A stretch of DNA of 64,000 bases from Bacillota bacterium (lineage in GTDB: Bacteria > Bacillota > Clostridia > Acetivibrionales > Acetivibrionaceae), in assembly GCA_023421115.1 (NCBI GenBank), contig JAEZUI010000133.1, positions 16,546 through 80,545 of the forward strand, read 5' to 3'. The first letter of the stretch is position 1, and each line of letters starts with the position of its first letter. The translations under genes were made by a program, and so were the position numbers. The notes under the pieces were generated by a model. That model did not search any database. It saw only the letters and a program-made list of their open reading frames with translations, and was not told the origin of the DNA. Positions 55,490-64,000 of this stretch are shown one piece after another.

Positions 55490-55969
55490 ATGTATAATGT
55501 AGGTGATAGGATTGTTTATCCCATGCATGGGGCTGGAATAATAGAGTCTATTGAAGAAAAGGAAATACTCGGCAACAAACAAAGCTATTATGTCGTTAGG
55601 ATACCAGTCGGGGATATGAAGGTTATGATTCCCACAGAGAATGTTAAAGGTATAGGCATAAGGGATGTAATTAGTGAAAAGGATGCGGACAAGGTATTTT
55701 CGGTGCTTGGAAATGATAGAAGCAATTCAACGAGTAATTGGAACAAACGTTACCGGGAGAATATGGTGAAAATTAAGAGTGGAAATATATATGAGGTGGC
55801 TGATGTTGTAAGGTCTTTAATGTTGAGAGAAAAGGAAAAAGGGTTGTCCACCGGAGAGAGAAAAATGCTTAATAGTGCGAAGCAGATACTTGTAAGTGAA
55901 TTGGTGTTGGCAAAGAATATGAATGCCATAGAGATTGAAAAAATAATAGGCAATTTTTTGAGCACTTAA
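55490..55969 (+). CDS. CarD/CdnL-family transcription regulator
   Basis: 159 aa from the ATG at 55490 with GGGAGGAGAG upstream. The N-terminal Tudor-like RNA-polymerase interaction domain (YNVGDRIVYPMHGAGIIESI; YYVVRIPVGDMKVMIP) is followed by the helical DNA-contacting domain (VADVVRSLMLREKEKGLSTG then ERKMLNSAKQIL). It stabilises open complexes at housekeeping promoters. It sits in the usual clostridial neighbourhood of disA and ispD. Confidence 0.94.
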   Translation: MYNVGDRIVYPMHGAGIIESIEEKEILGNKQSYYVVRIPVGDMKVMIPTENVKGIGIRDVISEKDADKVFSVLGNDRSNSTSNWNKRYRENMVKIKSGNIYEVADVVRSLMLREKEKGLSTGERKMLNSAKQILVSELVLAKNMNAIEIEKIIGNFLST

Positions 55970-56266
55970 GATTTTGGACATATTCTAGAGAAATAAGTTA
56001 CGTATATTTAATAATAAAAAGGGTTTTCAAGGACAAGTTTAATATTTACGATAATATATCAAGGAAATTCAAGCACACTGAAAAGTTTTATCGCGTTCAA
56101 TATAGAAAACAAAATAATAAGCAAGAAATAATCAAGTAATAATCATATGTATCTATGGTATAAAGCCATGGATATTTTTATTGTATTTTCTGGGCTAATT
56201 CAAATATTTACATTTTATTTAGTTTCTTTTATTATGGTAATATCTTTTTCTATTGGAGTGTTGTAT

Positions 56267-56971
56267 ATGAAGAGTGAAAACAAATCCTATGTCAGCTTGG
56301 TTATTGTTGCTGCAGGTAAGGGAACTAGAATGAATATGGATGTTAATAAGCAGTACATTAATGTAGGTGGAATTCCTATATTGGCAAGAACTTTGAAAAT
56401 ATTTGATTCTTTGAATTACATAGACGAGATTATTTTAGTGGTACATTCTGACGATATTCTATATTGCAGGGAAAACATTATTCATGGACGCAACTATATG
56501 AAAATAAAGAGTGTTGTGACCGGAGGGGCAACAAGGCAGGATTCTGTTTTTAACGGACTGAAGGAAGTTGCAGAAAAAGCGGATATAGTTTTGATACATG
56601 ACGGTGCAAGACCCTTTATTGATGAGGATAGTATTATTCGTTGTATAGAGGCTGTAGAACAATATGGTGTGGCTACTGTCGCTGTGCCGGTTAAGGATAC
56701 GGTAAAATCTTCAGATAGTGAGGGTTTTGTTAATTCAACTTTAGACAGAAGTGTATTATGGTCTATTCAGACGCCACAAGCTTTCAAATACAACATAATT
56801 ATGGATTCTCACAAACAGGCCCAACACGAGGGCTTTGTTGGAACCGATGATACAGTTCTTGCAGAAAGGTTGGGCAATAAAACAAAGCTTGTTATGGGGA
56901 CTTACAACAATATTAAAATAACTACGAGAGAAGATTTGATCTTTGCAGAAGCTATTGTAAAATCAAGTTAG
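56267..56971 (+). CDS. ispD: 2-C-methyl-D-erythritol 4-phosphate cytidylyltransferase IspD
   Basis: 234 aa from the ATG at 56267, 6 bp after GGAGTG. CTP-binding loop IVAAGKGTRMNMDVNKQY, GGATRQDSVFNGL, VLIHDGARPF and VPVKDTVK are all present. It makes CDP-ME in the MEP isoprenoid pathway (MEP + CTP). The open frame extends 120 bp upstream, but that part is a hydrophobic run with no ribosome binding site. The PIN-TRAM gene (yacL) usual between disA/carD and ispD is absent. Confidence 0.95.
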   Translation: MKSENKSYVSLVIVAAGKGTRMNMDVNKQYINVGGIPILARTLKIFDSLNYIDEIILVVHSDDILYCRENIIHGRNYMKIKSVVTGGATRQDSVFNGLKEVAEKADIVLIHDGARPFIDEDSIIRCIEAVEQYGVATVAVPVKDTVKSSDSEGFVNSTLDRSVLWSIQTPQAFKYNIIMDSHKQAQHEGFVGTDDTVLAERLGNKTKLVMGTYNNIKITTREDLIFAEAIVKSS

Positions 56972-56999
56972 ATGAACTTTGAGAGGATGTGTTGCAGAA

Positions 57000-57731
57000 T
57001 TGATAAGGGTTGAAAATATAACGAAGCAATTCGGTACTTTTACTGCTGTTAAAAAATTAAGTTTTGAAGTTGAAAAAGGTGAAATCTTTGGATTGTTAGG
57101 TGAGAATGGAGCAGGTAAAACTACTACCTTGAGAATGCTTGCAACCATGTTAAAACCGACAAATGGAACTGCAATAATGGCGGGTTTTGATATTATTAAA
57201 GAGCCGGAAAAAGTCAGGTCAAAGATAGGAATTCTTTTTGGAGGAGAGACAGGTCTTTATGATAGATTGTCTTGTGAAGAGAATATAGCCTATTTTGGGC
57301 AGCTCAATGATATGAGCAGAGATAAAATTGAGGACAGAGTGAAGACTATGGCTAAAGTTTTTGGTATGGAAGAGTATATTAAAAGAAGAGCAGGTAAATT
57401 GTCTAAGGGGATGAAGCAGAAAGTTGCCTTTGCAAGAGCAATTATTCATGATCCCGACATAATGCTTTTTGACGAGCCAACTTCAGGTCTTGATGTAAGT
57501 GCAATTAGGGATGTACATGAGTTTATCAGAACATGTAAAAAGGATGGAAAGACTATAGTGTTCTCAAGCCACACTATGAGTGAAGTGGAAAAGCTTTGTG
57601 ACAGGATAGCTATTATAAACAAAGGAGAACTTGTGGAAAAAGGAAAGATCGAAGACCTAAAGAACAAATACAGTTGTGATAATCTTGAAGACATATTTAT
57701 TCGATTGGTAGGTGGCAAAAGTGAATTTTAG
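57000..57731 (+). CDS. ABC exporter ATP-binding protein (NatA-like)
   Basis: About 243 aa. Walker A GENGAGKTTTLRML, signature LSKGMKQKVAFARA, Walker B IMLFDEPTSGLD, and H-loop FSSHTMSE. Start uncertain: the TTG at 57000 (MIRVENITKQFG) follows GAGAGGATGTG; a TTG at 56979 would add 7 residues. The family is NatA/YhaQ, paired with an ABC-2 permease for Na+ or drug export. Confidence 0.92.
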   Translation: MIRVENITKQFGTFTAVKKLSFEVEKGEIFGLLGENGAGKTTTLRMLATMLKPTNGTAIMAGFDIIKEPEKVRSKIGILFGGETGLYDRLSCEENIAYFGQLNDMSRDKIEDRVKTMAKVFGMEEYIKRRAGKLSKGMKQKVAFARAIIHDPDIMLFDEPTSGLDVSAIRDVHEFIRTCKKDGKTIVFSSHTMSEVEKLCDRIAIINKGELVEKGKIEDLKNKYSCDNLEDIFIRLVGGKSEF

Positions 57732-58935
57732 GCATGTATGGATTGTATTTTCTAAAGAAGTAAAGGATATAGTAAGAGATAAAAAAACTATAATTACAAG
57801 TATTGTGGTTCCTATGGTTATAATTCCTCTTTTAAGCATGTTAGCAGGCGGAAGTGTCCAAAATATGCAAAATGATATTGAGCAGAATGTTACAATAGGC
57901 TTGACACAAAAGTCTAATACGGCAGAGATACGAGAACTTATAAAAAGAGATATAATAGCCGATTTCCCAAATATAAATCTTATAGATGTTGAAGACCCAA
58001 TTGAGGCAATTACCAATTCAACAGTTCGTATAGTTCTTGGGGTTGAAGAGAATTATAAAGAGAAGTTAGAACAGGGAAATCCTTTTGTTATTGAGATTAT
58101 ATATGACAAGTCCCAGACAAAATCGGAGGGAAGCATACGCATCGTTTCCAATGCAATTAATGAGTTTAACAAAAAAGTTGTTACTCAAAGACTTGGGAAA
58201 TTGGGAATAGATGACAAAATTCTCAAACCTGTTCAGATTGAGGAGACTAATATCGCTAATGATGAAAAGACTGGTTTAAGTATGTTAGCTATGATTCTCC
58301 CTGTTATGATAGTAATTCTTATATCTGCGGGGGGGACTGCACCTGCTACTGATTTGGTCGCTGGCGAAAAAGAAAGAAATACTTTTGAACCGCTGCTTAC
58401 AACTAAGACAGGGAGATCCTCACTGTTGATAGGTAAATATTTAACTGTGACTCTTTTTTCATTTGTTTCAGCAATAGCTTCCATATTCGGTATGTTTTTA
58501 GGATATATTATAGACCCTAAATCAATCACAATGGGAACAGGCACACAGCTTTCGGGATTTAGTATTCCGGGTGCTGCTATTTTAATGATCTTAATAATTT
58601 CTGTATTAATGGGAATGACCTTCGCGGGAATTCAAATTGCATTGAGTACCTATGCAAAATCTTTCCGGGAAGCACAGACTTATTTATCGTTCCTTATAAT
58701 AGTTGCGATGATTCCAGGGTATGCAACCATTTTAATGCCGCCCAATGAAATGCCGTTGTATATGTTTGTAGTTCCTATACTTAACACTATATCTGCATTT
58801 AAGATAGTGCTAGGATTGAATATCAATTATACTTACCTTACAATAGCACTTGCTTCATCGGTGGTGTATGTTGCTATTTCGTTAAAAATAGCAGTGTCTC
58901 TTTTTAAAAGGGAGAAAGTACTCTTTAGAAGTTAG
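57721..58935 (+). CDS. ABC-2 exporter permease (NatB-like)
   Basis: About 404 aa. One N-terminal helix (about 18-38), a large extracytoplasmic loop (about 40-185), then five or six helices (from MLAMILPVMIVILISAGGT on) with the ABC-2 signature LVAGEKERNTFEPLLTT. GTG at 57721 has AGGTGG 5 bp upstream; GTG at 57712 is the alternative. It overlaps the ATPase gene, so the two are coupled. Confidence 0.92.
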   Translation: MNFRHVWIVFSKEVKDIVRDKKTIITSIVVPMVIIPLLSMLAGGSVQNMQNDIEQNVTIGLTQKSNTAEIRELIKRDIIADFPNINLIDVEDPIEAITNSTVRIVLGVEENYKEKLEQGNPFVIEIIYDKSQTKSEGSIRIVSNAINEFNKKVVTQRLGKLGIDDKILKPVQIEETNIANDEKTGLSMLAMILPVMIVILISAGGTAPATDLVAGEKERNTFEPLLTTKTGRSSLLIGKYLTVTLFSFVSAIASIFGMFLGYIIDPKSITMGTGTQLSGFSIPGAAILMILIISVLMGMTFAGIQIALSTYAKSFREAQTYLSFLIIVAMIPGYATILMPPNEMPLYMFVVPILNTISAFKIVLGLNINYTYLTIALASSVVYVAISLKIAVSLFKREKVLFRS

Positions 58936-59325
58936 TAAGGTGATTCCAAAAAAATAACTAGTCAATAGCCATTTCAAAAAACCTGATTTACATTTTTTTG
59001 TACTGCAAAATAATGTTCCTATGTTTGGAAGCTTTTAAGCTTCCTTGAGGGGCTTTATGACTTGAATATTGTATAGGTTATTTTTTGAAATGGCCTAAAG
59101 CATTTCCTAACAGACCTTAAGAAATATAAAAGAAGGAATTTTGTGATAAATGTTGAATTATAAATAGGTTACCAATTTTCATATCTTTTTACCTACGCGT
59201 TATATTTTAGCAAAATATGTAGGTTGATTTTTATAGTTTAAACCCCAAAAATTAAGTCTATTTTTTGAAATGACCTTATTGAACCGTTTGTATTAGAGAT
59301 CACCTTGCATGTGGAGGGGTGGGAT
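58936..59325. other. Gap occupied by a nested repeat element
   Basis: 390 bp, mostly the repeat at 58937-59277; the ribosome binding site of the next gene follows. Confidence 0.6.
58937..59277. repeat. Nested MITE-like repeat element
   Basis: Outer ends AAGGTGATTCCAAAAAAATA (58937) and TTTTTTGAAATGACCTT (59261-59277) are imperfect inverted repeats. Inside, GCCATTTCAAAAAA (58968-58981) and TTTTTTGAAATGGC (59081-59094) are a perfect 14-bp pair. No open frame of note. Confidence 0.65.
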
Positions 59326-61131
59326 ATGTTTTTTAGATCTAAAAAGGTGCTGTCTCATTCAAAAAATCACAAAATTCTTAACGCTTGGAAGCTAAATATT
59401 GCCTTTGCAGCTATTGTTATAATATGTATATCAATAGTTGTTTGGGCGACTTTCAATATAATGTCCACATCCATGTTGAAGCATGCAACAGAAAACTCCA
59501 GAGAACTTATAAAGCAAACCTCCAAAAATATTCAGACAATACTTGAACAATTAGATGACTTTGCAATGACCGTTTCTAGAGACAATAAACTTGCAACTTG
59601 TGTTTTAGAACATGATGCTATGGAGGATGAGAATGAGAAAGTAGAAAATCTTAAGCGTATTGATGAAATATTGAATAACTATTGCAAGACAAGGGGAGAA
59701 ATTGATTATATATCCATTGTTACAAGCGAAAACTCACATATAATAAACGGATACCAGCAAAAGTTAATAGACAATTTAAGCATTTTAGGTTTCGATGCTA
59801 AGGGTTTTAGGGAAAGTAATAAAAAATCTTTATGGCTCAATACCTATGTGTCGAATATAGATCCAATGTTATCAACTTCTGAAAGGGGTAGAGTATTTTC
59901 AATTGTCAAGGGTATATACTCTGTTAGTACTCTAAAAAGTCAGGAAATTATTTCGATAAATATTAAGGAATCATTTCTGCATAGTTTGATAGCCGATGTA
60001 AAATTTTTAGACCAAAGCAACATTTTTATTTTCAGTAGTGACGGAAAATATGTAATGAATACACAAGATAATAAATTGAACGGACAGCCTATACCGTATG
60101 ATTTTGTAAATGAAATATTAGAGAAAAAAAGAGGCGAAGATATAAAAGAAATAGATAGAAAAGAATATCTAGTTACATATAACACTATTGATGATATAAA
60201 AGGGACTGAATTGAATTGGACTATTGTAGATATAACACCTGTATCTTCTATAACGAAAGGTATTACAAAGGCAATGCAAAATATTCTGTTTATAGGTATT
60301 TTGTGTATAGTCTTTGGGTTGATAATATCGTTTTTAATTACAAAGTTATATAATTCAAATTTAGATAAAAGATATGCGGAAAAGCATTCAATTATTTTGG
60401 AGAGAGAACGGCTTGCGACATTAGGACAAATGATAGGTGGGATTGCCCATAATTTAAAGACACCTATTATGTCTATAGCGGGGGGGCTTGAAGCGATTAA
60501 CGATCTTGTTGATGAATATGACAGTTCAATAGGGGATGAGGAAGTAAATAATGAAGACCACCATGAAATTGCGGCAGATATTTTGAATTGGGTGGAAAAA
60601 ATAAAACCATATTGTACATATATGACAGATGTAATATCAGCAGTTAAAGGACAAACATCAAATATGAGGGATTCAACAACATTAAGTTTTACGGTTGAGG
60701 AGCTGATAAAACGAGTAAAAATACTAATGAGTCATGAGCTTAAAAAGAACAAGTGCGAATTGAATATTGACCTTAAAGCAAAAGAGAACACAAAAATAAA
60801 GGGTGAAATTAATAATCTTGTTCAAATAATGAACAACCTTATATCAAATTCAATAGAGTCATACAACGGTGAAAGTGGGAAAATTGATTTAATAATACAA
60901 AAGTATGCCAATAATATCGAGATAGTAGTTAAGGATTATGGTTGTGGTATGTCTGATAAGATAAAGGAAAAATTATTGAAGTCAATGATAACAACAAAAG
61001 GTAAAAATGGTACAGGGTTAGGTCTATATATGTCATATTCAACTATTAAAGGCAAGTTTGGAGGGACAATAGATATTGAAAGTGAAGAAGGGAAAGGAAC
61101 TTCAGTAAAAATAATCATTCCATCACCTTAA
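59326..61131 (+). CDS. Sensor histidine kinase 1
   Basis: About 601 aa from the ATG at 59326, 8 bp after GGAGGGG. Membrane helices at about 23-45 and 318-340 frame a large extracellular Cache-like sensor. The cytoplasmic part has an H-box IGGIAHNLKTPIMSI (H375), N-box LVQIMNNLISNSIESY, G1 VKDYGCGM and G2 GTGLGLYMS. The kinase core appears complete. No response regulator gene is nearby. Paralogous to the next gene. Confidence 0.92.
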   Translation: MFFRSKKVLSHSKNHKILNAWKLNIAFAAIVIICISIVVWATFNIMSTSMLKHATENSRELIKQTSKNIQTILEQLDDFAMTVSRDNKLATCVLEHDAMEDENEKVENLKRIDEILNNYCKTRGEIDYISIVTSENSHIINGYQQKLIDNLSILGFDAKGFRESNKKSLWLNTYVSNIDPMLSTSERGRVFSIVKGIYSVSTLKSQEIISINIKESFLHSLIADVKFLDQSNIFIFSSDGKYVMNTQDNKLNGQPIPYDFVNEILEKKRGEDIKEIDRKEYLVTYNTIDDIKGTELNWTIVDITPVSSITKGITKAMQNILFIGILCIVFGLIISFLITKLYNSNLDKRYAEKHSIILERERLATLGQMIGGIAHNLKTPIMSIAGGLEAINDLVDEYDSSIGDEEVNNEDHHEIAADILNWVEKIKPYCTYMTDVISAVKGQTSNMRDSTTLSFTVEELIKRVKILMSHELKKNKCELNIDLKAKENTKIKGEINNLVQIMNNLISNSIESYNGESGKIDLIIQKYANNIEIVVKDYGCGMSDKIKEKLLKSMITTKGKNGTGLGLYMSYSTIKGKFGGTIDIESEEGKGTSVKIIIPSP

Positions 61132-61159
61132 TAGACCCTTAATCACGGAGAGTGAGATA

Positions 61160-62989
61160 ATGATAAAAATGCGAGGGAAAAAATCGCTTGATTATTTGAG
61201 CGATATTAGTGAAAAAAAACTTAAAGCCGCATGGAAGTTGAATTTTGGGATAATGCTTGTTGTAATATTGTCCATATCTCTTGTGGGGCTTAGTTCATTT
61301 AGAATGATTTCAACATCAATACAAAATAATTCAACACTTAGCTCCATTCAGCTTGTAAGGCAGACAGCAAAAAATATTGAAACAGTATTATCTAATATTG
61401 ACAACCTCACTCTTTCGATGACTTCGGATGGAGAATTATCTGAGTTTGTTAGAAGATATAGTATATCAAATAATGAACATGAAAAAGCTGAATATTTTCG
61501 TCAAATAAGAGAAATTATGAATACATATATAGTAAACAGAGATGATATAGCCGATATGGCGGTTGTAACAAATTCAATGGAATATATCACTTCCGGGGAG
61601 TTAACCATAAACGAAATAAAGGATGTATCGTCGCAAAAGGCGGTAAAATTATTCAACAATAGTGATAAAGATTCGTTGTGGGTTGATACCTATGTTGCAG
61701 ATACCAATTGGACATATTCAAGTACCGGTTCGTTTGGTCAGGTCGTTTCCTTTGTTAAAAAAATATATAAACCGGGAGATAAACAGAGCTACGGAATAAT
61801 GATCATAAACTATAAAGAGGCTTATTTACACAAATTGATTTCAGATATTAAAGTTTCTGAGGGAAGTAAAATCTATATACTAGGTAATAATGGGAATTAT
61901 GTAATGAATATATATGACAGGGCTCTAAACGGATATTATTCACCGTATGACTGGTATCTCAAAGAGAGTACTACAACTGATGAAGGGAGTATTAGGGAAA
62001 ATATTGAAAAAGCTGAATACATTTTGACTTTTGATTCAATTAAGCAGATTAACGAAACCCCTCTTGAATGGAGAATTGTTTTGATTACGCCAGCAGCAAC
62101 TATTACGAAAGGTATAACTGATGTGGGTATGGTGATGTTTTTCCTAGGGCTTGCTGGTGTGACTTTAGGGTTCATTTTTTCATTGTTACTAATAAGAAGG
62201 TACAGTTTTTCGGTGGACAAGGAATATAATGAAAGGCATTCCATTTTGATGGAGCAGGAACGCTTGGCTTCTCTTGGGCAGCTGATAGGAGGAATTGCAC
62301 ATAATTTTAAAACTCCTATAATGTCAATATCAGGAGGCTTAGAAGCAATAAAGGATCTTGCTTTGGAATATGACAATTCCATAGGAGATAAAAGCGTTAA
62401 GGAGGAAGATCACCACGAAATTGCTGCAGAAATGAGAGCCTGGGTTAAAAAAACAAGGCCTTATTGTTCGTATATGTCTGATATTATTTCGGCTGTTAAA
62501 GGACAGGCTGTGAATTGTAATAAATCCTCGGTGGAAAGCTTTATGATAAAGGAGTTGATTAATAGGGTTAAAATTCTTATGAACCATGAACTGAAAAAAT
62601 ACAAGTGCCACATGAATATTGATCTTAGAATGGATGAACTCACCGAAATAAAAGGAGAAATTAATAATCTTGTTCAGGTATTGAACAATTTGATTTCGAA
62701 TTCTATTGAGTCTTATGATGGGAATCCAGGAAACATAGATGTTTTATTTGTGAAAACGGCAAAGACTCTTGAAATAACAGTTAAAGATTATGGGGGTGGA
62801 ATACCTGAAAAGGTAAGGCATAAGCTTTTAAAAGAAATGATTACGACAAAAGGCGAAAAGGGGACCGGTATAGGACTTTATATGTCATATTCAACAATTA
62901 AGGGAAAATTTGCAGGAACTATGCGCATTGAAAGCGAAGAAGGTAAAGGCACATCAATAAAGATTATTATACCTTTACCGAAGAAGTAA
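61160..62989 (+). CDS. Sensor histidine kinase 2, tandem paralog
   Basis: 609 aa; CGGAGAGTGAG precedes the ATG. Same architecture as kinase 1: two membrane helices (about 24-46 and 323-345), Cache-like sensor, IGGIAHNFKTPIMSI (H381), LVQVLNNLISNSIESY, VKDYGGGIPE, GTGIGLYMS. The kinase halves are far more alike than the sensors, suggesting duplication and change in ligand. It lies 28 bp after kinase 1, so they are co-transcribed. Confidence 0.92.
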   Translation: MIKMRGKKSLDYLSDISEKKLKAAWKLNFGIMLVVILSISLVGLSSFRMISTSIQNNSTLSSIQLVRQTAKNIETVLSNIDNLTLSMTSDGELSEFVRRYSISNNEHEKAEYFRQIREIMNTYIVNRDDIADMAVVTNSMEYITSGELTINEIKDVSSQKAVKLFNNSDKDSLWVDTYVADTNWTYSSTGSFGQVVSFVKKIYKPGDKQSYGIMIINYKEAYLHKLISDIKVSEGSKIYILGNNGNYVMNIYDRALNGYYSPYDWYLKESTTTDEGSIRENIEKAEYILTFDSIKQINETPLEWRIVLITPAATITKGITDVGMVMFFLGLAGVTLGFIFSLLLIRRYSFSVDKEYNERHSILMEQERLASLGQLIGGIAHNFKTPIMSISGGLEAIKDLALEYDNSIGDKSVKEEDHHEIAAEMRAWVKKTRPYCSYMSDIISAVKGQAVNCNKSSVESFMIKELINRVKILMNHELKKYKCHMNIDLRMDELTEIKGEINNLVQVLNNLISNSIESYDGNPGNIDVLFVKTAKTLEITVKDYGGGIPEKVRHKLLKEMITTKGEKGTGIGLYMSYSTIKGKFAGTMRIESEEGKGTSIKIIIPLPKK

Positions 62990-63014
62990 AGGCAGCAGTA
63001 TTACTCCTCTTTCT

Positions 63015-63485
63015 TTATTCTACAGTAATGCAACTAAAAACTTGAATCCCTTTACCCTGTCCGAATTGGGTAAGTCCCTCGCCGGTGGTGGCAGTTATGC
63101 CGACGGAATTTTCCGGTATACTAAGCAGTTCGGATATACTCTTTCGGAGTTCGGGGATTTTTGGTGTGATTTTTGGTTTAAGGCATTCTATGGAAATAGA
63201 AAGGTGAACAATGCGTTTCCCATTTAAATATCTAAGTGCTTCTCTTAAATATACTCTGCTGTCTTTTATTCCTTTATTGAGGCATAAATCATCACTTACC
63301 GGGCCTAAAATATTTACGCATGTTACTCCGGATATTGCATTTGTTATAGAATGAAGAATTACGTCGGCGTCACTGTTGCCTTCAAGAGGCGGAGCACCTT
63401 CAAAAATAACTCCTCCAAGAATTAATTTTTTTTCACTGTCTTCAAAGTCAAATCTATGACTATCTTGACCAATTCCTACTATCAT
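63015..63485 (-). CDS. ispF: Divergent IspF (MECDP synthase)-like protein
   Basis: 156 aa, IspF length and fold pattern. The metal pair DxH is present (GQDSHRF) and the third ligand His in DADVILHS. The usual HSDADV His is Asn here (GNSDADV), and LHALTDA is LHSITNA. ATTGEGLTQFG replaces ATTTEKLGFTG, keeping the Glu. It converts CDP-ME 2-phosphate to cyclic MECDP, in the pathway served by ispD. It stands on the opposite strand to ispD with two kinase genes between. It may be a working but divergent enzyme, or have drifted. Confidence 0.8.
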   Translation of the reverse strand: MIVGIGQDSHRFDFEDSEKKLILGGVIFEGAPPLEGNSDADVILHSITNAISGVTCVNILGPVSDDLCLNKGIKDSRVYLREALRYLNGKRIVHLSISIECLKPKITPKIPELRKSISELLSIPENSVGITATTGEGLTQFGQGKGIQVFSCITVE

Positions 63486-63540
63486 CTAATCAAAGTCCTT
63501 TTTTAAGAAATATTACATGAATTATACATTATCATTGAAG

Positions 63541-63564
63541 AAAAGGCAAGGCGCCTTTTTTATG
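63541..63564. terminator. Short GC hairpin with T run
   Basis: AAAAGGC/GCCTTTT with a 5-nt loop, followed by more T. It lies upstream of ispF and before the last gene; which transcript it ends is unclear. Confidence 0.35.
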
Positions 63565-63701
63565 CTTAAATAAAAAAGTTTTGCTTTGTAGCATTTATTT
63601 GTAAATAATTCGCTTAAATATGTCAATACTATTTTTATAAGGTAATTTGTAAAGAATAGAATCACCTAAAAATAAAATTAAGCAGATTTGGAGGGATTAT
63701 T

Positions 63702-64000
63702 ATGAATAGGAAATTGGTCGTGTTGATTATTTTAGCATTTGTATTTACAATGGGGTTGGGCTTTACAGCCTTTGATACCGGTAGCATTTGTGCTGCTCCG
63801 ACTTTTGAAAGGGTTGAGTTTACATCAGCAGTTGTGACGGCATCGCTTTTAAATGTTAGGCAGGGACCTTCTACAAATTTCCCTATTATATGTGTACTTA
63901 AGAAAAATCAATGGGTAAATGTTTTGGGGAAAATAGGGGATTGGTATGCGGTTTATGAACCCGAAACAAGGTGTGTAGGTGCTGTTTCAGGGCAGTTCCT
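63702..64000 (+). CDS. Exported SH3b-domain protein (3' end outside window)
   Basis: First 99 codons only. GGAGGG lies 6 bp before the ATG. A signal peptide (about 1-32, ending SICAAP) is followed by a bacterial SH3 domain (VTASLLNVRQGPSTNFPIIC then VLKKNQWVNVLGKIGDWYAV), typical of wall-binding proteins and wall hydrolases. Any catalytic domain lies beyond the window. Confidence 0.85.
   Translation, partial: MNRKLVVLIILAFVFTMGLGFTAFDTGSICAAPTFERVEFTSAVVTASLLNVRQGPSTNFPIICVLKKNQWVNVLGKIGDWYAVYEPETRCVGAVSGQF

Noticed and set aside
56147..56266. 40-residue hydrophobic extension in frame with ispD
   Set aside because: No ribosome binding site at its ATG, while GGAGTG stands before the ATG at 56267 where IspD homology starts.
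1..64000. tRNA, rRNA or phage structural genes
   Set aside because: I looked for the typical sequences and gene sets and found none that I could support.

Overview
The window comes from a low-GC, AT-rich, Gram-positive anaerobe of the class Clostridia. The strongest marker is a secreted esterase ending in a type I dockerin (41135-42298), the signature of a cellulosome-forming bacterium of the Acetivibrio/Ruminiclostridium (Clostridium thermocellum) group. Genus is inference. Many starts are GTG or TTG, with strong GGAGG-type ribosome binding sites.

The two ends hold a housekeeping backbone known from Bacillus and clostridia: clpC (left edge), then radA, disA, carD, ispD and ispF (51825-63485). 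In many Firmicutes clpC is followed directly by radA. Here about 50 kb of accessory genes lies between them, with members of a small dispersed repeat family next to both junctions.

Accessory region, left to right. (1) Xylo-oligosaccharide uptake and use: a GH8 exo-oligoxylanase, an AraR-like repressor, and two permeases plus a lipoprotein of an ABC importer without its own ATPase; the repressor and importer genes are flanked by a 21-bp direct repeat. (2) An envelope module: MoxR ATPase, DUF58 protein, membrane transglutaminase, then a zinc-ribbon/Tim44-like membrane protein and an SPFH/zinc-ribbon protein resembling the B. subtilis YdjG/YdjI pair. (3) A papain-like protease gene and a truncated gene remnant. 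(4) A peptide export locus (17370-25552): repeated TTTCGGT sites, a C39-peptidase ABC exporter, a double-glycine precursor with a 96-residue Gly/Ala-rich core, an unknown membrane protein, a GyrI-like protein, an HlyD-type adaptor and a membrane-anchored six-repeat BIG2 protein. This is the best candidate for an undescribed system. (5) An Rpn-type nuclease gene broken by one in-frame stop. (6) A type I restriction-modification locus hsdM-hsdS-rloA-(rloB pseudogene)-hsdR plus a YgjP-like metallopeptidase. (7) A DUF2812 protein, an AAA-ATPase-like/PD-(D/E)XK protein and the dockerin esterase. (8) An ECF sigma factor overlapped by an anti-sigma zinc finger fused to an LCP domain, an SGNH hydrolase, a DUF2500 protein, a stalk-domain/solute-binding-protein fusion, a GT2 glycosyltransferase and a GH15 glucoamylase.

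The right-hand backbone also carries a NatAB-like ABC exporter and two tandem paralogous histidine kinases inserted between ispD and ispF, and ends in a partial SH3b protein. I saw no rRNA, tRNA, CRISPR array or intact transposase gene.
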